A DNA stretch of 64,000 nt from Puffinus mauretanicus (taxonomy: Eukaryota; Chordata; Aves; Procellariiformes; Procellariidae), in contig JAJKFH010002906.1 of NCBI GenBank assembly GCA_023333565.1, positions 2,124,501 to 2,188,500 of the forward strand. The letters are read 5' to 3'. Of this stretch, positions 37,661 to 50,902 are shown piece by piece (the first letter of the stretch is position 1; every line of letters starts with the position of its first letter). A program made the translations under genes and the position numbers. Under the pieces are notes generated by a model. The model saw only the letters and a list, made by a program, of their open reading frames with translations, was not told where the DNA came from and searched no databases.

Positions 37661-40109
37661 TTCTGTTCTAACAGGCATTCTTTTACTTTCAAAGCTCAGC
37701 ACCTTGGACTAGCCCTCATTGCCCATTTCATCTTCATACTTGTAGAAATATAAATGGTCTTAAGCAATATGAAATCACTGCTACAGTATCTACAACATGA
37801 CAGCAATTTGGAGAGGAGAATTTCAGAGTATAAGGGAAATAAAGACACAAATACCTCACAAACAAGGAATGGGTCTATTCTGGTTCAAATCTGTTTTGGG
37901 GGCATTTCATTCAAGCAGGAGAATGTAATAATGGTAGTATGATGAGTATAACTGTTGGTGGTCGTAGATCATTTTCTTCTTAGAGGTCGAATAAAGTCAG
38001 AACTGAATGGTATTTTTATGGGATGGTCTAGAATTATTTTAAAATTAGAGGAAAAGCAGTGGACTGCTATACCAGTGTAAATCCAGAGATTCCAAATGCA
38101 AATTGGCATAACAAGGTAGCTTTGAGAGACCGTCACTAAAAGCACAGTGAAGCTGAAGTCTAGAGAGGAAGAGTGAGCTTTCTGGGATGGCTCAGGCCCT
38201 TGTTGAGAGTCCAAGGGTGCAGACACGCTGCAATCAGGAAACTAACGTTAGCTCAGACAGGATGCATGAGTCAAGGATATTGAAAGGAGATGAAAAACGT
38301 GGTATTCGGGCATCTGCCACTCGCCAATTGCTGGGCACTATTTGTGGTTCATGCCGCTGATTGGAATGTACTGGAAAAGAAACAAAAATAGTTTAAATTG
38401 TATTAGCAGCTAACATCTGTCATGTGACCTACTGAAAGTGAGAACTGTTCAGCTGCGAGGACATGGCTGGAGGGGACAGTAAGGGAAAAGTTGATGGTAG
38501 TGTGTTTCCCTTTTCTTCCACCACACCCAGGCCCCCTGGATCTGTTCATCTCAGCTGATAAGGTTTACCAGCCTGAAACACTGAGTATAATCTGACAAGC
38601 AAAGCATGTGTGGTCCAAAAGCTGCAGCCTACCTTTTGCTATTTTCTTGAGCTGTCTTCTGAATTAACACCCAGAATCTGTAGGTTTTCAAAACAGACAT
38701 CATAACATGGCCCACTTATAAGGTTTCATTTAGGCTGGATTCAAAACAAAAGATCCTAGTGACCTTGCTCAGATCTAATGACAGTAATTCCTCTTTCTGA
38801 CCATGCTTTCTTTTAGTGAACAACACTTACAGGTATTTGGGTGGATAGATGTAGTCAAACAGTTCAATGGTACAGAGCAGAAATTTTTTCATCTAACATA
38901 TGCTGACTACCACGCATTTGGTGTGAGCTTTAGACTAAAGTTATATTAGCTGGAGACAACTACTTAGACATGATTCTGTTCTGAGCAGTTGGTTCAGATA
39001 AATACATGATATGTCTTGCTCTCGCTACTTTCCTGATCTGCCACATCTTGTCTGAAATCTAGTACCAACTCTGACATATATTTTAATTGATTTTTTAAAA
39101 ATATTTTGATAGTCTGTATTCAAATGCCTTTGTTTCCCTGTATTTCTGGGATCTGTCAGACAAGAAATCTGACTCTTCCTTCGCTATATTTTTTCTGTAC
39201 TGAGAATAAATTCATTGAATTTTTGCTTCTGACCTGAGTAAGCTGTTTTGGCATGTCTGGCATTTTCCAGGAGCAAGGAGTTCTCAAACTTTGAGCAATT
39301 GTTTATTTCTGTGACATTTTTAACCCACTTAAATTCCCTTAGCTATGTTCAATAATTTTAGACAATTATAAGCTGATCCTCTGAATATACTGCAGCTTGT
39401 CTCTTGTTATTGAAAAGACCTATGCCGTGGTGGAATAAGTTTTTTCTTACGACTGAAATTTATTCTCTACACAGATTTCAAAAGTTTCCAAAATAGCTTG
39501 GAAAAAAAGTGAAGTAAAACTACAAAGTAAAACTGTCAGTTATTTTAAGACCTACTGCATGTATCTGTCTAAAAGCAGTCCTTGTGTTTGCTATCCAGAA
39601 ATGCTCAGTTCCCTGGTTTATATTTTCTAAACCTAAACCTATTTATAGTTTGGACTCTAAATTGTAGCGTTTGCTCCTGCTTTACCTTTTTCTCCCTTAC
39701 AATAGAGTAAATAAAAGCACTGTTTGCATTTATTTGGCCAACAAAGCTTGAGTCTGGAGGGTAGGAGTGATTGACTGGATGTACGTGGAGACAATTTGAA
39801 TCCATTTATATATATTGTCTCAAATTGACAGGCTTTCAGTTTCTTAGAGCACTTTTGGCCTATTGTTTATATAAAAAAGGCTTGTCTGATCTTTGTGTTT
39901 ACATAGTGTAATGGATTTGCCTTTCAAACACTGATCAGCAATGGAGGTTATCTTTTATCTCCCTAACTGTATCATTATTTTTATCTTGTGAATGAATTCA
40001 CCAGTTATATTGATAAATTCCCTGACTGGGAAGATCACACTAACACAGTTCAGGGATTGTTTTAACTGTCCATGTCATTAAGCCAAGCAAAACCTCAAAA
40101 TATTATTTT

Positions 40110-40126
40110 AAAAAAAAAAAAAAAAA
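40110..40126. repeat. A17 homopolymer
   Basis: Run of 17 A following tattttt-like sequence. No retroposon body was recognised. Confidence 0.85.
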
Positions 40127-41710
40127 CAACTCTGGAACTTTTAGCAGAATCACATTTATGATGTTTATTTTATCTCAAAAGCAAAACCTAATAGTATATG
40201 TTTGTTGCTTATTGCATGACTCAAATTGAAGCATTTTCTTTGCCTTATAAGGCAGATTTTACTCAAAAACTGTCTGACACTTACTTTATTTAACTAGGTT
40301 GGTGCAGACAAAGGGTATTGCCAAATTACAATTAGGACATCCACTGTCCAGAATATTTATTATAGTGCAGCTCAGTTATGTGAAAAACAACTTTTAAATG
40401 ATGTGACTGTGACTGTTTTATAGTGCTGTTTTACGTTTGGTAGTAGCAGTGTTTCTTTGAAGACTTCTAAGGTTTCCTTTTCATTTCTTCTAAAGCATTT
40501 TTTTAAAGCACCCGAACATCCAACCCTTCAAATGAATAAACACAGAAAATGTGTAAAACATTATCCCCTACAGTTCTTTCAATAATGTAGTAATTTGGGA
40601 GATACTTCAAGCTTCTGAAAGGCTTTCCATCTGATTTCTAGGTATAGACATTTGTTGCTCTATGTTGTAATTAATTTGCTAAATCTAAATATGTTTCAGA
40701 AAGACCCAGTCTTTAGCTATGTCAGGGTGGTGTCTGGTGCATGTGAGGCATGAAGGCAAAAGCAATATATTCAGCTTAGCTGCTCATCCTTCCAGTGACT
40801 GAGAGGAGTTTGTTATGCTGTCTCCAACAGTACAACGGGCTGTGTACGCCAGCTGACAATCAGTAGGCAGCAGCATTGGCTCCGTGTGCTTTTTTTCATT
40901 CTGAACACTTTCCCGCCCCCTATTTTAAGGAATCCTACCTAGCAACTGAACGGAAATCCTGTATTCTCTTAAATCCACATCTGACAGTGGGGTCATACTG
41001 ACTTTTGTTTCAGAAAGTGAAAACACCCATAAGTAGGAGAGGAGAAGAACTGAAAGAAGGGTGAAATTCGGGACTCCCTGCTCTTGCAGAAGAGTAAACC
41101 GATGTGATGCAATTCAGTAAGTGGTTATAGATGTTAGCCACCCTCGTCTTCAGTTAGTTCATGGCTAAAAATAGGAACTATGGCTGCTTCACGGTATTTC
41201 TGTGTAGACGATGGCCCCCTTGGCTGACAAGCTTATGTATCTACAGGGTCTGACACTTGTTTGATATCAGTGGACTCCTATGGTTTTCTGAATGACTACT
41301 GAAAAGATCTCTTCCTGGAAATAGCCCAATATACATCTGATATGATGGTGATGAGCACAGATTAAAGCTTGGAGGTAAATGTCAATAGTATCCTCAAGAA
41401 AAAGCCACCTGCAGATGGTAACAGACTGTCTTTGGTTGGGCCTGAGACCACCCCTTCTCAAACATACAGCCTGAATAGTGGTCCATAGGGTTGTGCTAGA
41501 ATTTGGGCCTAAGACTTTTAGTTACTCATCAGATGTGTTTTCTTTTGTATTATTAGTTTCTTTTTGCTTACTGTTTGCACAGGCTACTTGTAAAAATTGT
41601 TTTGTGTTATATTCGTGAGTGGCTATACCTCAAAATTTATTTTTGAACTGATACTGCTCTGGAAGTCCTTGGGATAACGAGTGGGTTGGGATATTTTGTT
41701 TATTTCTTTT

Positions 41711-41733
41711 GTTTGTTGGTTTGGTTTGGTTTC
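41711..41733. repeat. (GGTTT)n short tandem repeat
   Basis: gtttgttggtttggtttggt: about three units of GGTTT after a GTTT unit. Confidence 0.7.
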
Positions 41734-42495
41734 CTCCAGAGCCAAGAAAAGTACATTGCTGCTGCTAGTGCTGTTATTACCACTATTTAGTATACCATTC
41801 AACTCAAAAAGTTTAAGGCTTATATATTTAATAAGCATCATCTAAAAAGAAAATTAAATTTATGAGACATGTTTCAGTGGATCTGTTCAGGTGTTTGGAG
41901 AGACCACCTTGTATCAGCTATCTCAGCTAATCGTTAATATTTGTTTTATTTATTGTTATGGAGTCTTTCTGAGTTCTCCCCCAGCCTCTGATTTAGAAAT
42001 GCAATATCTGTGTTTGCCTATTTTTGCTGTGAAAAGTCTGAAGCTGATGGTTCTGGCAGACGGACTAGGCAAAATACAAGAGTGAGTGCTTACAAAGGAA
42101 AAAATAAGGACTAGATATTTGGATTCCAAAGTGCTACTGCAGTGATTAAAAAATAAAATACAAAACTCGAGCCCTTCATTTGATCTGAAACATGAATACA
42201 AGTTCATTTTGAGTTTACAAAGCTGAGAACACTGGCATCCTTCAAACCTCTTTGGAAAAGCAGCCAATTCAAACTTCCTGAGTGAAGTTTGTGGGAAGTG
42301 GTTTAACATATTAAAAAAGTGTTTTGAACTCCAAACAGAATAAGGTATTATGCTCAAAGATGATCCTTATGCTTACCGAAGGAAACTACAAGTTGTGAAA
42401 CATTTGGTGTATGGTTTGACTTAAGCCACTGTTACAGTAATGTATGCAACTCTTCAAAATAATCTCATCGTGGGGAATGTCTCATTAAAAGAGTC

Positions 42496-42524
42496 TTTTT
42501 TTTTTTTCCCCCCCCCCCCCCCCC
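42496..42524. repeat. T12C17 compound homopolymer
   Basis: Twelve T directly followed by seventeen C. The minus strand carries G17, able in principle to form a G-quadruplex, next to A12. Such runs are error-prone in sequencing and assembly, so the exact length is uncertain. Confidence 0.9.
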
Positions 42525-44474
42525 ATGCAAATAAGGGAATGGGTAAGAGCTTTCAAACATTGTAATCAAACATTCATCCTTACAGACTCTTTGGAACAAA
42601 GTAAACTTTAAAGGTTAACCTGACCAAACTAAATTTAAAAAGAAAAGAAAAAAACATGCAACCGTGTCCTTGGAATCTTACATAAAACTACATAAAGGCC
42701 CACTGTATAAAATATGCTCTACAGGGACATGTAAGTTATGCAAAGCCAAAGAGTACGGCAGGCCTGAAAAGTGATTTTTACCTCAGACAAGCATCAAGTC
42801 AGCAGCTGGGGTGCCATCAATCAGGTGAAATTCCATGTCAGAAGTGGAGCTTTGGATTCTGTCAGTGTTTCTGGTACCCTGTAGCCCCAAACGGTGGTCA
42901 GGCTCAGAAAACTCAAATGGTGTTATATAGTCTGCCATCTTACAAACATTACTGTGTCATGCGTGAATACTGCAATCAAGTCAAGTCACCCCAAACAGCA
43001 AGAAAAGCTGGATTAAGCTCCCTTCCCTTGTTTTAATCTTGCACTTTTTTTTTTTTAAATGTGGTTTTTAAAGGCTTGTCTTAGATTTCCAGTGGAACAA
43101 ATTAGATGAGCAGTAGGTTGTAAACAGATATTCTGATCATGGAGGTGCTGCTGTAGAGCTGTAGATGATATGCCCAGCTGTAGATGTGATATGTTGCTGT
43201 ATATTTCTGTATAAAGACAGACTGCCTGCACGTGATAAATCATTAAATATTTCCCCAAATTATGCTGAATTAATGTATAGTTAAATCTTAGAAAAAGTTT
43301 CAGTTTTCTTCTGAAAAGAATTAAGTGGCTACTATTTTATAACATGTTTTACAAAAGAAATTATGGGAACAGACTTCTTAGTGTTTATTCCAAAACTAAA
43401 AATTGCTAAAAGCACTAGATTTCATTTTGTCTTGTGCACCTGTGCACGTGCACAAATATATCAAGTATAGATAATGTCTGTAAAGTTAGAAAGATATTTA
43501 TTTCTGAATATAAATGAACCTTGACTTATAGGGCTCATTAGCAAAAGCTGATGCACGTTGCCATACGTTAATTTCTTCTTGAATGAAAGCTTTCAATCTG
43601 CCTCAAGTGTAGGGATGAAGTGCCAGCAAGCCCCAAGTCTGGTAGTCTGGCTGTCCAGAAAAGAAAGCTGTGAAAGATGCAGAGAAAATAATAATTTCTG
43701 TTTATGACTTCTTGAAGATCCTTCTGCTATCAGTTCTGTGTTATATCTGCTTCTTGCTGTTCAGAAGATGAATCTATCTCCCTAGTAGCATGTTTGATAT
43801 TTAAAGCTGCAAAAGATATTTTCTGAATTGCTTTTCATATCATGCATCTAGCTATAAAAGCCTCTAAAAGTGATGGTTAGATACAAGCATCTAATAAATG
43901 ATAGGATTATTAATATTCAGAACCTATTATATATACCATTGAAGTAGCCTTGTGCATTTGCTGTATCAAAAGATATACCAGTAAAATTATGTAAGGAAAT
44001 TAAAATGATTCTAGGTTTGTGAAGTTTTTTGGTTGGTTGATTGTTGTTTTTCAAATGTTATTTTCAGTAGTTAGGGGAGTTGTCTCTATTTTTAAAAGTT
44101 TTCTAGACCCCACAAGATGTAGCAGTTTTTTCAGTAAATATAAAAGACAGTGGAAAACAAAATTGTCGTACACTTCCTGTTATTCACAGGTAACAACAGA
44201 CTTTCAGGTAGTAGCAGAGAGATTCCAATTTCTCAGATGACTAAATAAAAAAAGGACTCTAGTACAGTGAACGAGAACTAAATTCTCTGCTAAAGCAGGG
44301 AACAAGATGTGAGAAGCATGTTAAATGTAATGATTTCTTGCCTTCCATATTGTATTTTGTTCAGAATCAAATCTCTGCAACAGTTTTGATTTCTCATTTT
44401 GCTAAATCTAGGAGATGAAACCTCAATTCTTGCTTGTTTCTGCATTCAGAGCTGTTCATGAGAGTGGTTTTTAA

Positions 44475-44491
44475 TTTTTTTTTTTCCCCCC
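44475..44491. repeat. T11C6 tract
   Basis: Eleven T directly followed by six C, a smaller version of the tract at 42496. Confidence 0.8.
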
Positions 44492-45363
44492 TACTGCTTT
44501 GTTGTTTTCACCGTCTTTGCTGGAAATGTAATGCCATTGCATGGACAGAAATCAGATAATAGTCTTTTGTACTCTGATATTTAATGGATGTGAAGGGAAG
44601 ATTTACCATTGTTTTTATAACTCCCTCTACAAAAGTTCTTGAAACAAGAAAGCCCTTTCCAGCACCTCCTCTACTGAAAGCAATGTGAGTATGATCTGTT
44701 GCTTTTCAAGTAACAGAATTTATGAGGCTTTGAATGTGGTGAGGCTTTATTGGAACAATATCAAAGGGGTCTAGACTTTGTTTTCTATTCATGGTGTAAA
44801 GGCCCTTCATGGCTATGGAGCAAGGGATTGTAGCACTCCCATACTGTATCAGTATATCAGCAGTGCATTTCATTGGGTTCCCAGAATTACTTAATTGTGA
44901 TCTGAAATTACAGTTTAACAGGGTTCAGAAATCTATTGTGAGAGTCTCATCAACACAAACAGATTGGCTCAGCTGTCTGTTGTTTGGCTGATTTCTTAAT
45001 AGGGAAGAAATTATACCAAACCCAAGACTTTTGCAAAATTAGATGTCCATTTTGGCTGGAGCCACAGATGAGTGCAGAAGCTCAACTGAGAGCTGACGAA
45101 GACTTTCAGAAGCACCAGAATAAAATCCAAATGGATTTTCTCTCTTGCCATTCTAGGTTTTGGACAATGCAAGTGGCAATAGGTCCTGTGTGTATTGAAC
45201 GGGATGTTTGTTCTTCCTCTTCCGCTTATACCAAGGGGCACAATGTTTAAGACCTTCTGTAAGATGTGGTAGATGCAGCTTCACATACTCTTCTCCCCAA
45301 GATCTTTCACATCAGGGAAACAGCTTAACGTTTGTGCTGTTAGAGACAACCTTTTTCAGTGTC

Positions 45364-45377
45364 TTTTTTTTTTTTTT
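45364..45377. repeat. T14 homopolymer
   Basis: Uninterrupted run of fourteen T. Confidence 0.8.
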
Positions 45378-48300
45378 GTCAGATCTTTTTTTCAGTATCT
45401 CCTTCCCCCCCCAATATTTTTTTAGTGATGAGGGAAATGGATCCTGGGATTTGTATGTGCATGTGGTAACTATTAACCTAGTGCATTCTTAGTGCCTCGG
45501 AAGCAGTGAACTGGTCTGTTCTAGCCTATGCCTATACCTCCCAGAAAAGTATGACTTCCCATGGAACTAATTCAGCCCTTCAGAAAATTAACTGTGAATT
45601 CAAAGACTGTGTAAGAATCCCGTAATTCAAAATCATAAGGATCTGAGCAAAAGCTGGTTGTGTGGGTGAGGTATGAGGCTTCGTTTGATGTATTTCCATC
45701 TTCCCTGCCTGGATGTGTCTGGCACCGAATACGCTTTCCCTGCCACACACTTCAACCTCTCTTTCCAGCCTGAAAGTCACTGTTACTTGCCTGCTCATGC
45801 CTGCCTGGCCAGTGGTTGCTGTGTAAGAGGAAGCCCCTAAGGTTGTTGGTAGCAATCATCTTGCCTTCTTTTCTGCCAGCAAGGAGGACTGGGAAGGAAG
45901 ACACTAAACTGACATCCTTCCTTCGGTGGTGTGGCTTTAGCCAGCTCTACAACAAAGACTTAACAGTTGCATACTGGTCACCAAATGCAGTTTGTAATTT
46001 CAGTTTGGGCACTCAGGCTTCTGTCACCAAAATCTGTCCTATTATATGCTGTGAAATAAAAGTTCAGGGTTTGCATTTGTAGCCAAAAACAACAAATGAG
46101 ATTGGAAATGGCAAAGGAAAGAACAAGAGGAAAGAGAGAACAGTGTTTTTGTTAAAAGCTAATGTATTTGAATGTAATCTTGCACTATGAGAATACTAAT
46201 GAAACATTTATAATTCTGTCTGATACATGTTCACATAGTGGGAAGGTATTTTTCTGGCTAAGAAGGTGAGAGGAGAGACAGAAATGAGTACGTGTAAAAA
46301 GTATATCAGTAAGTAGGTGCACTTTTTTTTAATCTATCTGCTAGCATGTGAAACAGTTTTGTGTATTCTAATTAGAGAAGCATTATCCATACGTGTATTG
46401 ATACTAGAAAACAAATGCCTATGGTGAAATTGTGTTCTCTTATACATCACATCTTAACGTTATCTTATGGTGGGTTGCTAAAAGGTAAATGAAAAACAAT
46501 TGTAAATGTAGCATATGACTAATTTATTATGTTATTGATTTCTGAGAGACTATAGACATTGTTACTATATTCGCATACTCCCTCAGGAGGTCATTCTTTT
46601 CCCGTGGTCTATTTTCCTATGTGCGTGATCTCTTGGTCTTCACTTGTCATGGGGCATGATTATGCAACGTAGGAGGTTCCTAGCCTGACAAGGAGCAGCC
46701 CTTTCTCATAGTGTGGCTTTCTGACTGGACTTGGAAGGAACAGTGACTCTTTTCAGCCATTTGTAATAAAGTTTGAGTGGAGGGAAGCTACAGATGATGA
46801 GAGCACCTTGCAAGTTAGCTATCCCGAGATGCACATCTTATGTGATATGCTGTGGTATGGCAGGTGTTCAATAATACTAGTGCTTCATTTTTTCTTCCAC
46901 ATAAATGCTGTTTTTTACCAACCCAATACTTCAAAAATGAAATCATCACCATTTACTCTGTAGCACTACAACAAAAGAAGCCACAGGTCACTACAGCAAC
47001 AGTTACTTGAATGGCTAGAGGCTCTAGAGCAAGGTCTGAGGTCCTCAGCTGAGGGAAACATTCCCCATCGGTTTCCAGAAGAAAACTTTGTGTTTTACAT
47101 GTTGGTTAAAGCTTCAGTACAAACTTTCATTTTGGTCTCATTCTGCCACTTTTCATGTGTCAGTTGAAATAGCAATGATGACATTTAATTTTTTATACTG
47201 TACAGCAGAAGACAGATAAGCAGGTGTGGTACTACACAGTAACAGATGGTCTTCTCATGAATATGTTCTCCATGCTTTCAAAGAACATCATGAAAATAAT
47301 TCTGTTGAGAGTGACAGAGTAGTGGTGTCACTGGCAATGTTTTGATGGAGAAACCTTCTCATATTAATTTATTTATTTATTCTTTTGTTTTTATTCTGGA
47401 TGCAAAGCAAAAAAGATTTGATTTGAAAAAAGATCTAGTGCTGAAAGCAGTAAGTAGAATACATTTCCCCTTGAAGGAAACATTTATTTAGTGGTTTCCA
47501 TGGGGTCAAGTCTTTGTTTAGTCTAATATTCTCCTGCGTGTGTAATGTGTATAGTCTAACTCTTGTTTATACTTGCTCTTTGACTGTAGAGCACCTAGTG
47601 TTGAGAAAGGTGCACTGGAACGGATTTCTACTTTTTTTTCAGTCCCATAACAGAGAGGTGTTCTGCTTAACCTGCTCAAAGCCGCAAAAGCTCTCAAAGG
47701 GAAAAGTGTCCCACTAACCACAGACAGTGTGTACACAAGTACTGGCTGGGACTTCCCCTACCCTGCTTTCTTTTCTAAGTATATTAGTTTTCTTGGCTTG
47801 GCCTTCCCTTACGTTATGAGCTTCATTACAGAGGGAGATATTTTAAGAAATAAACCCTCCCAAATAACATCACTTCCCAACAACCCCAGTGAGGCTGAGT
47901 GGGAAAGGACAACCAAGTGCCAACACAAATATCATTTGAAAGGATGGGACTCGCAAAGGACTGAAATACCAGTCTGTAGCAAGACTTATACAGCAAATTT
48001 TTATGCAATCATTTCATTTTAAGAACCAACCCTAAAGGGTCACCTTCCTCTACCTTTAGTCTCATTTGAATAACCTGAGCTTTGTATTTCAATATCGGTG
48101 TGGATATTTAAAAAAAAAAAAAAGCAACTATAATAATTACCCACTTACAACTGCTCCTGTTTTATCCTTTCAATGAATAAAGTAAGGCTGGAGCTTTTTC
48201 ATTTCTCCCACTTCAGAGAGTGGACGAGCAAAGCTCATTTTAGTGGCAAGCCAAAGAAAGAAGTAAACCCCAGGTTGATGTTATAGCATATAGGGCCAGA

Positions 48301-48583
48301 GCATTCAACAGTAAAAACACACACAAATGTATAGGAAAGATGTAAGCGGGAACTAAGATATTATGGCTACTAGTCTGGGCTCTTCCTGTTAAATTGATAT
48401 TGGATAAAATATTCTCCCAAATGAGTGACTATGTCACTCACAAAGTTGTTCATCCTCTCTTTTTCCTTGTTTGTCCCATCCTTTTTGAAGAGAAGTATAC
48501 ATAAGCCAAAGTCCAGAATTTGCCTGCATTTCAATGCGTGAAATACTATTTATAGGTTCTGCTAAGCTGGCTTTGTTTAATTT

Positions 48584-48605
48584 AAAAAAAAAAAAAAAAA
48601 AAAAA
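48584..48605. repeat. A22 homopolymer
   Basis: Run of 22 A followed by gaaaag, the longest A run in the window. No poly(A)-bearing retroposon was recognised on its left. Confidence 0.85.
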
Positions 48606-50897
48606 GAAAAGTAACGTTAAGTTTGCGTTTTGTAGCATTGCCCAGAGTTGTGTGTATATGTAACCAATAACCATAATTAAATGATGAAGGAAATGCTGCA
48701 TGCCACGTTAGTTGATGCATGGTAGTTATTATGCAAAGTCTACAGTACATATTTCTGCAGGTTCTTTTCTTAGAGGCTCATAACACTGGGTCAGTTAGAT
48801 TTTTCTTTTTTTGAAAGTAATTTTCTACTTAATTTCACAGTTCCATTGCTTTTTTTTTATACTAAAAATGTTTTAAGCTTCTCGGCTACATACAGGAGCT
48901 TTCCGTTAACAAAACGTATTATAATAACCAATGTAAATGCCTTTATCCTCACTTCTCTTTTTTCTACTGCTAATGATTCTAAGCCATCATACTCAGATGT
49001 TTAATAAAATGAACTAGGGCATGTGAATGAATGCAGTTTCCTAAAATATTGCTTGAGTAAGAAATGCATTTAACAGTTTTCTCTGACTAGGTAAAAGATT
49101 AGAGGATTTTTAAGGTTTAAACTTGAAAATGAGACTTGATTTTCATATTGTACTAGTAGAATGTTGATGCTTCAATCATAGTGAAGGAAACAAATCTGAG
49201 AAATCATTTGAGTGGATGTTGATGTGCAACTTATTGTGTCTGCAGGCTGCAGAACAAAGTTACATACATATAAAGGGATTTAGATGCATTGGTACATACA
49301 TTCAGGACCCAAAATTATACTTGGCTACTTTCTAGTGTCAGAGGGCCCAAGTTCCTGCCTGTGTCCATCACCAACTTGCTCAGCTGCCCTCCACCACCCA
49401 CCAGCAAAGAGGAGTGTATGTCTCAGGCCAAATCCACGTGGCCTCAGTAGTTTGAGACTAGTAGAAGGGTCCTGTTTAGTTTCTAGTAGATACCTTAGCT
49501 CTCTGTGTGACTTAAACTCTTCAGTAATTACTTGCATGCAGGTGTTTTATGTAAGACTGTCAAAAAAGCTGACAAGAGGGAGGTAGCTCAGGCATTTTTG
49601 GAGGGGGAAAGAGGGGAGACCCTATTCCCAAGCTATGGGACCTGATAGCTGTATTCAATTCAAATTATTTTGGGGACAGGATTTCTACAAGGATTAAGGA
49701 TTATACTTCCAAGTGACTGTGAAATATCCAGACCCTCCAGACGTTGTAGTTATTCAGCTTTTCAATCCAAAAATCCTGCCCCTTCTGGTCTTCTGAAAGC
49801 TTAGACAGTGGCAGCCAGATCATAAAATTGGTGCTAAACTGAGTTCCTGTTGTGGATAAGGCTTTAACAGCATCTCTAGCCTGTCTTTGTTTACTGTTGT
49901 TCAAATCCTATGTAAAATAGCTCCAGCTGTTGAAACGCACTTCTGCAGAAGGAAGACTTGCAGGAGTCTTACCTTCATCTTGCCTTTTACTACACAAAGT
50001 TACCACATTGTTCGCTATGATATTGAGAAGGGAGTTAATATGAAATAATATGTATATTCACAGTATATTTATGTATCTATCATTAATGCTAAGAATTTAT
50101 TAGCTATATTTACAAAAAGGACTTCAAAATAAAATGTTAGAATTCTGTTCCTTTGTACTCTCTTGGGGACAGCAAATAAGAATAGAAAGAGTACCTACAC
50201 AGGTAAGACTTACTGTGCCACAGCAGACTGCAGTGAAGCCTGGGCTGCAACAGTCTCTACTACTAAATTCAGTGCCCAGGCTTCTTGAAGTGCATGTTGC
50301 CTTGTCACTTCCAAATCATTTGCCAGACCTAAATTTGTAAGCCAACTAGCATTTGGAATATTAACGTTTAATTACTACTTATTTTACTAAGAATCTAATA
50401 CACAGTAACACATAGAAAGGCTGTAGCTACGATGAAGAATAATTATTCTGTGCTCACCTAGCTTTTTGACACCAAAACTGCATTTCTGAGCCATATACTT
50501 TTTCCTAAGCAAAATAGAAATTGATTTTAAAACTTGTAGCAGCACTTTCACCATAGCTGCATATCCCCAAAAAGTACAGAAGATGCTGACTGAAGTCAGT
50601 TACTTCTGAATACTAATCACGTACATTTATCTGGAGGGGAGTGCATAGTATCACATGAGGTGTTTTAAGTTTACAGACTTATTCAAGCTGCTGCCCTTTT
50701 CTTGTAGGTTGGTGAGGAAACAGGCAAAAGAAATCTGCAGCTGACCTACATTATACTGATTTCTAAACATGAAGAAGGACTAATTTACATCATCATTGAA
50801 AACACCAGTTCCTGCCAATGGCTCAAAGCAATGGTGACCTGGTCCACTACAAAAGTCTTCATTCCTGTCAGCTAAGTAATTTTTTTTCATGTTAAGT
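48606..50897. other. Single-copy non-coding DNA
   Basis: No gene recognised. A 55-codon open frame directly after an acceptor-like site (50708-50875) is noted as a low-interest finding. Confidence 0.5.
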
Positions 50898-50902
50898 TGG
50901 TC
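50898..50902. repeat. Target-site duplication, left copy
   Basis: TGGTC directly before the LTR. The identical pentamer follows the LTR at 51416-51420. Confidence 0.85.

Larger units (their letters stand above)
37366..42495. other. Single-copy non-coding DNA
   Basis: No gene recognised. Includes a T-rich pyrimidine tract (37616-37660), an A17 run (40110-40126), and a segment at 40835-41220 with more CpG than its surroundings and a GC box. A T/G tract of GGTTT units lies at 41711-41733. Confidence 0.55.
42525..48583. other. Single-copy non-coding DNA
   Basis: No gene recognised. Contains a 14-bp palindromic E-box (43441-43454), a T11C6 tract (44475-44491), a T14 run (45364-45377), a (TTTA)n run near 47367-47381, and an A14 run (48110-48123). 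Confidence 0.55.

Noticed and set aside
41956..42357. 133-codon minus-strand frame rich in C, S and F
   Set aside because: Composition reflects local AT-rich sequence and no family is recognised.
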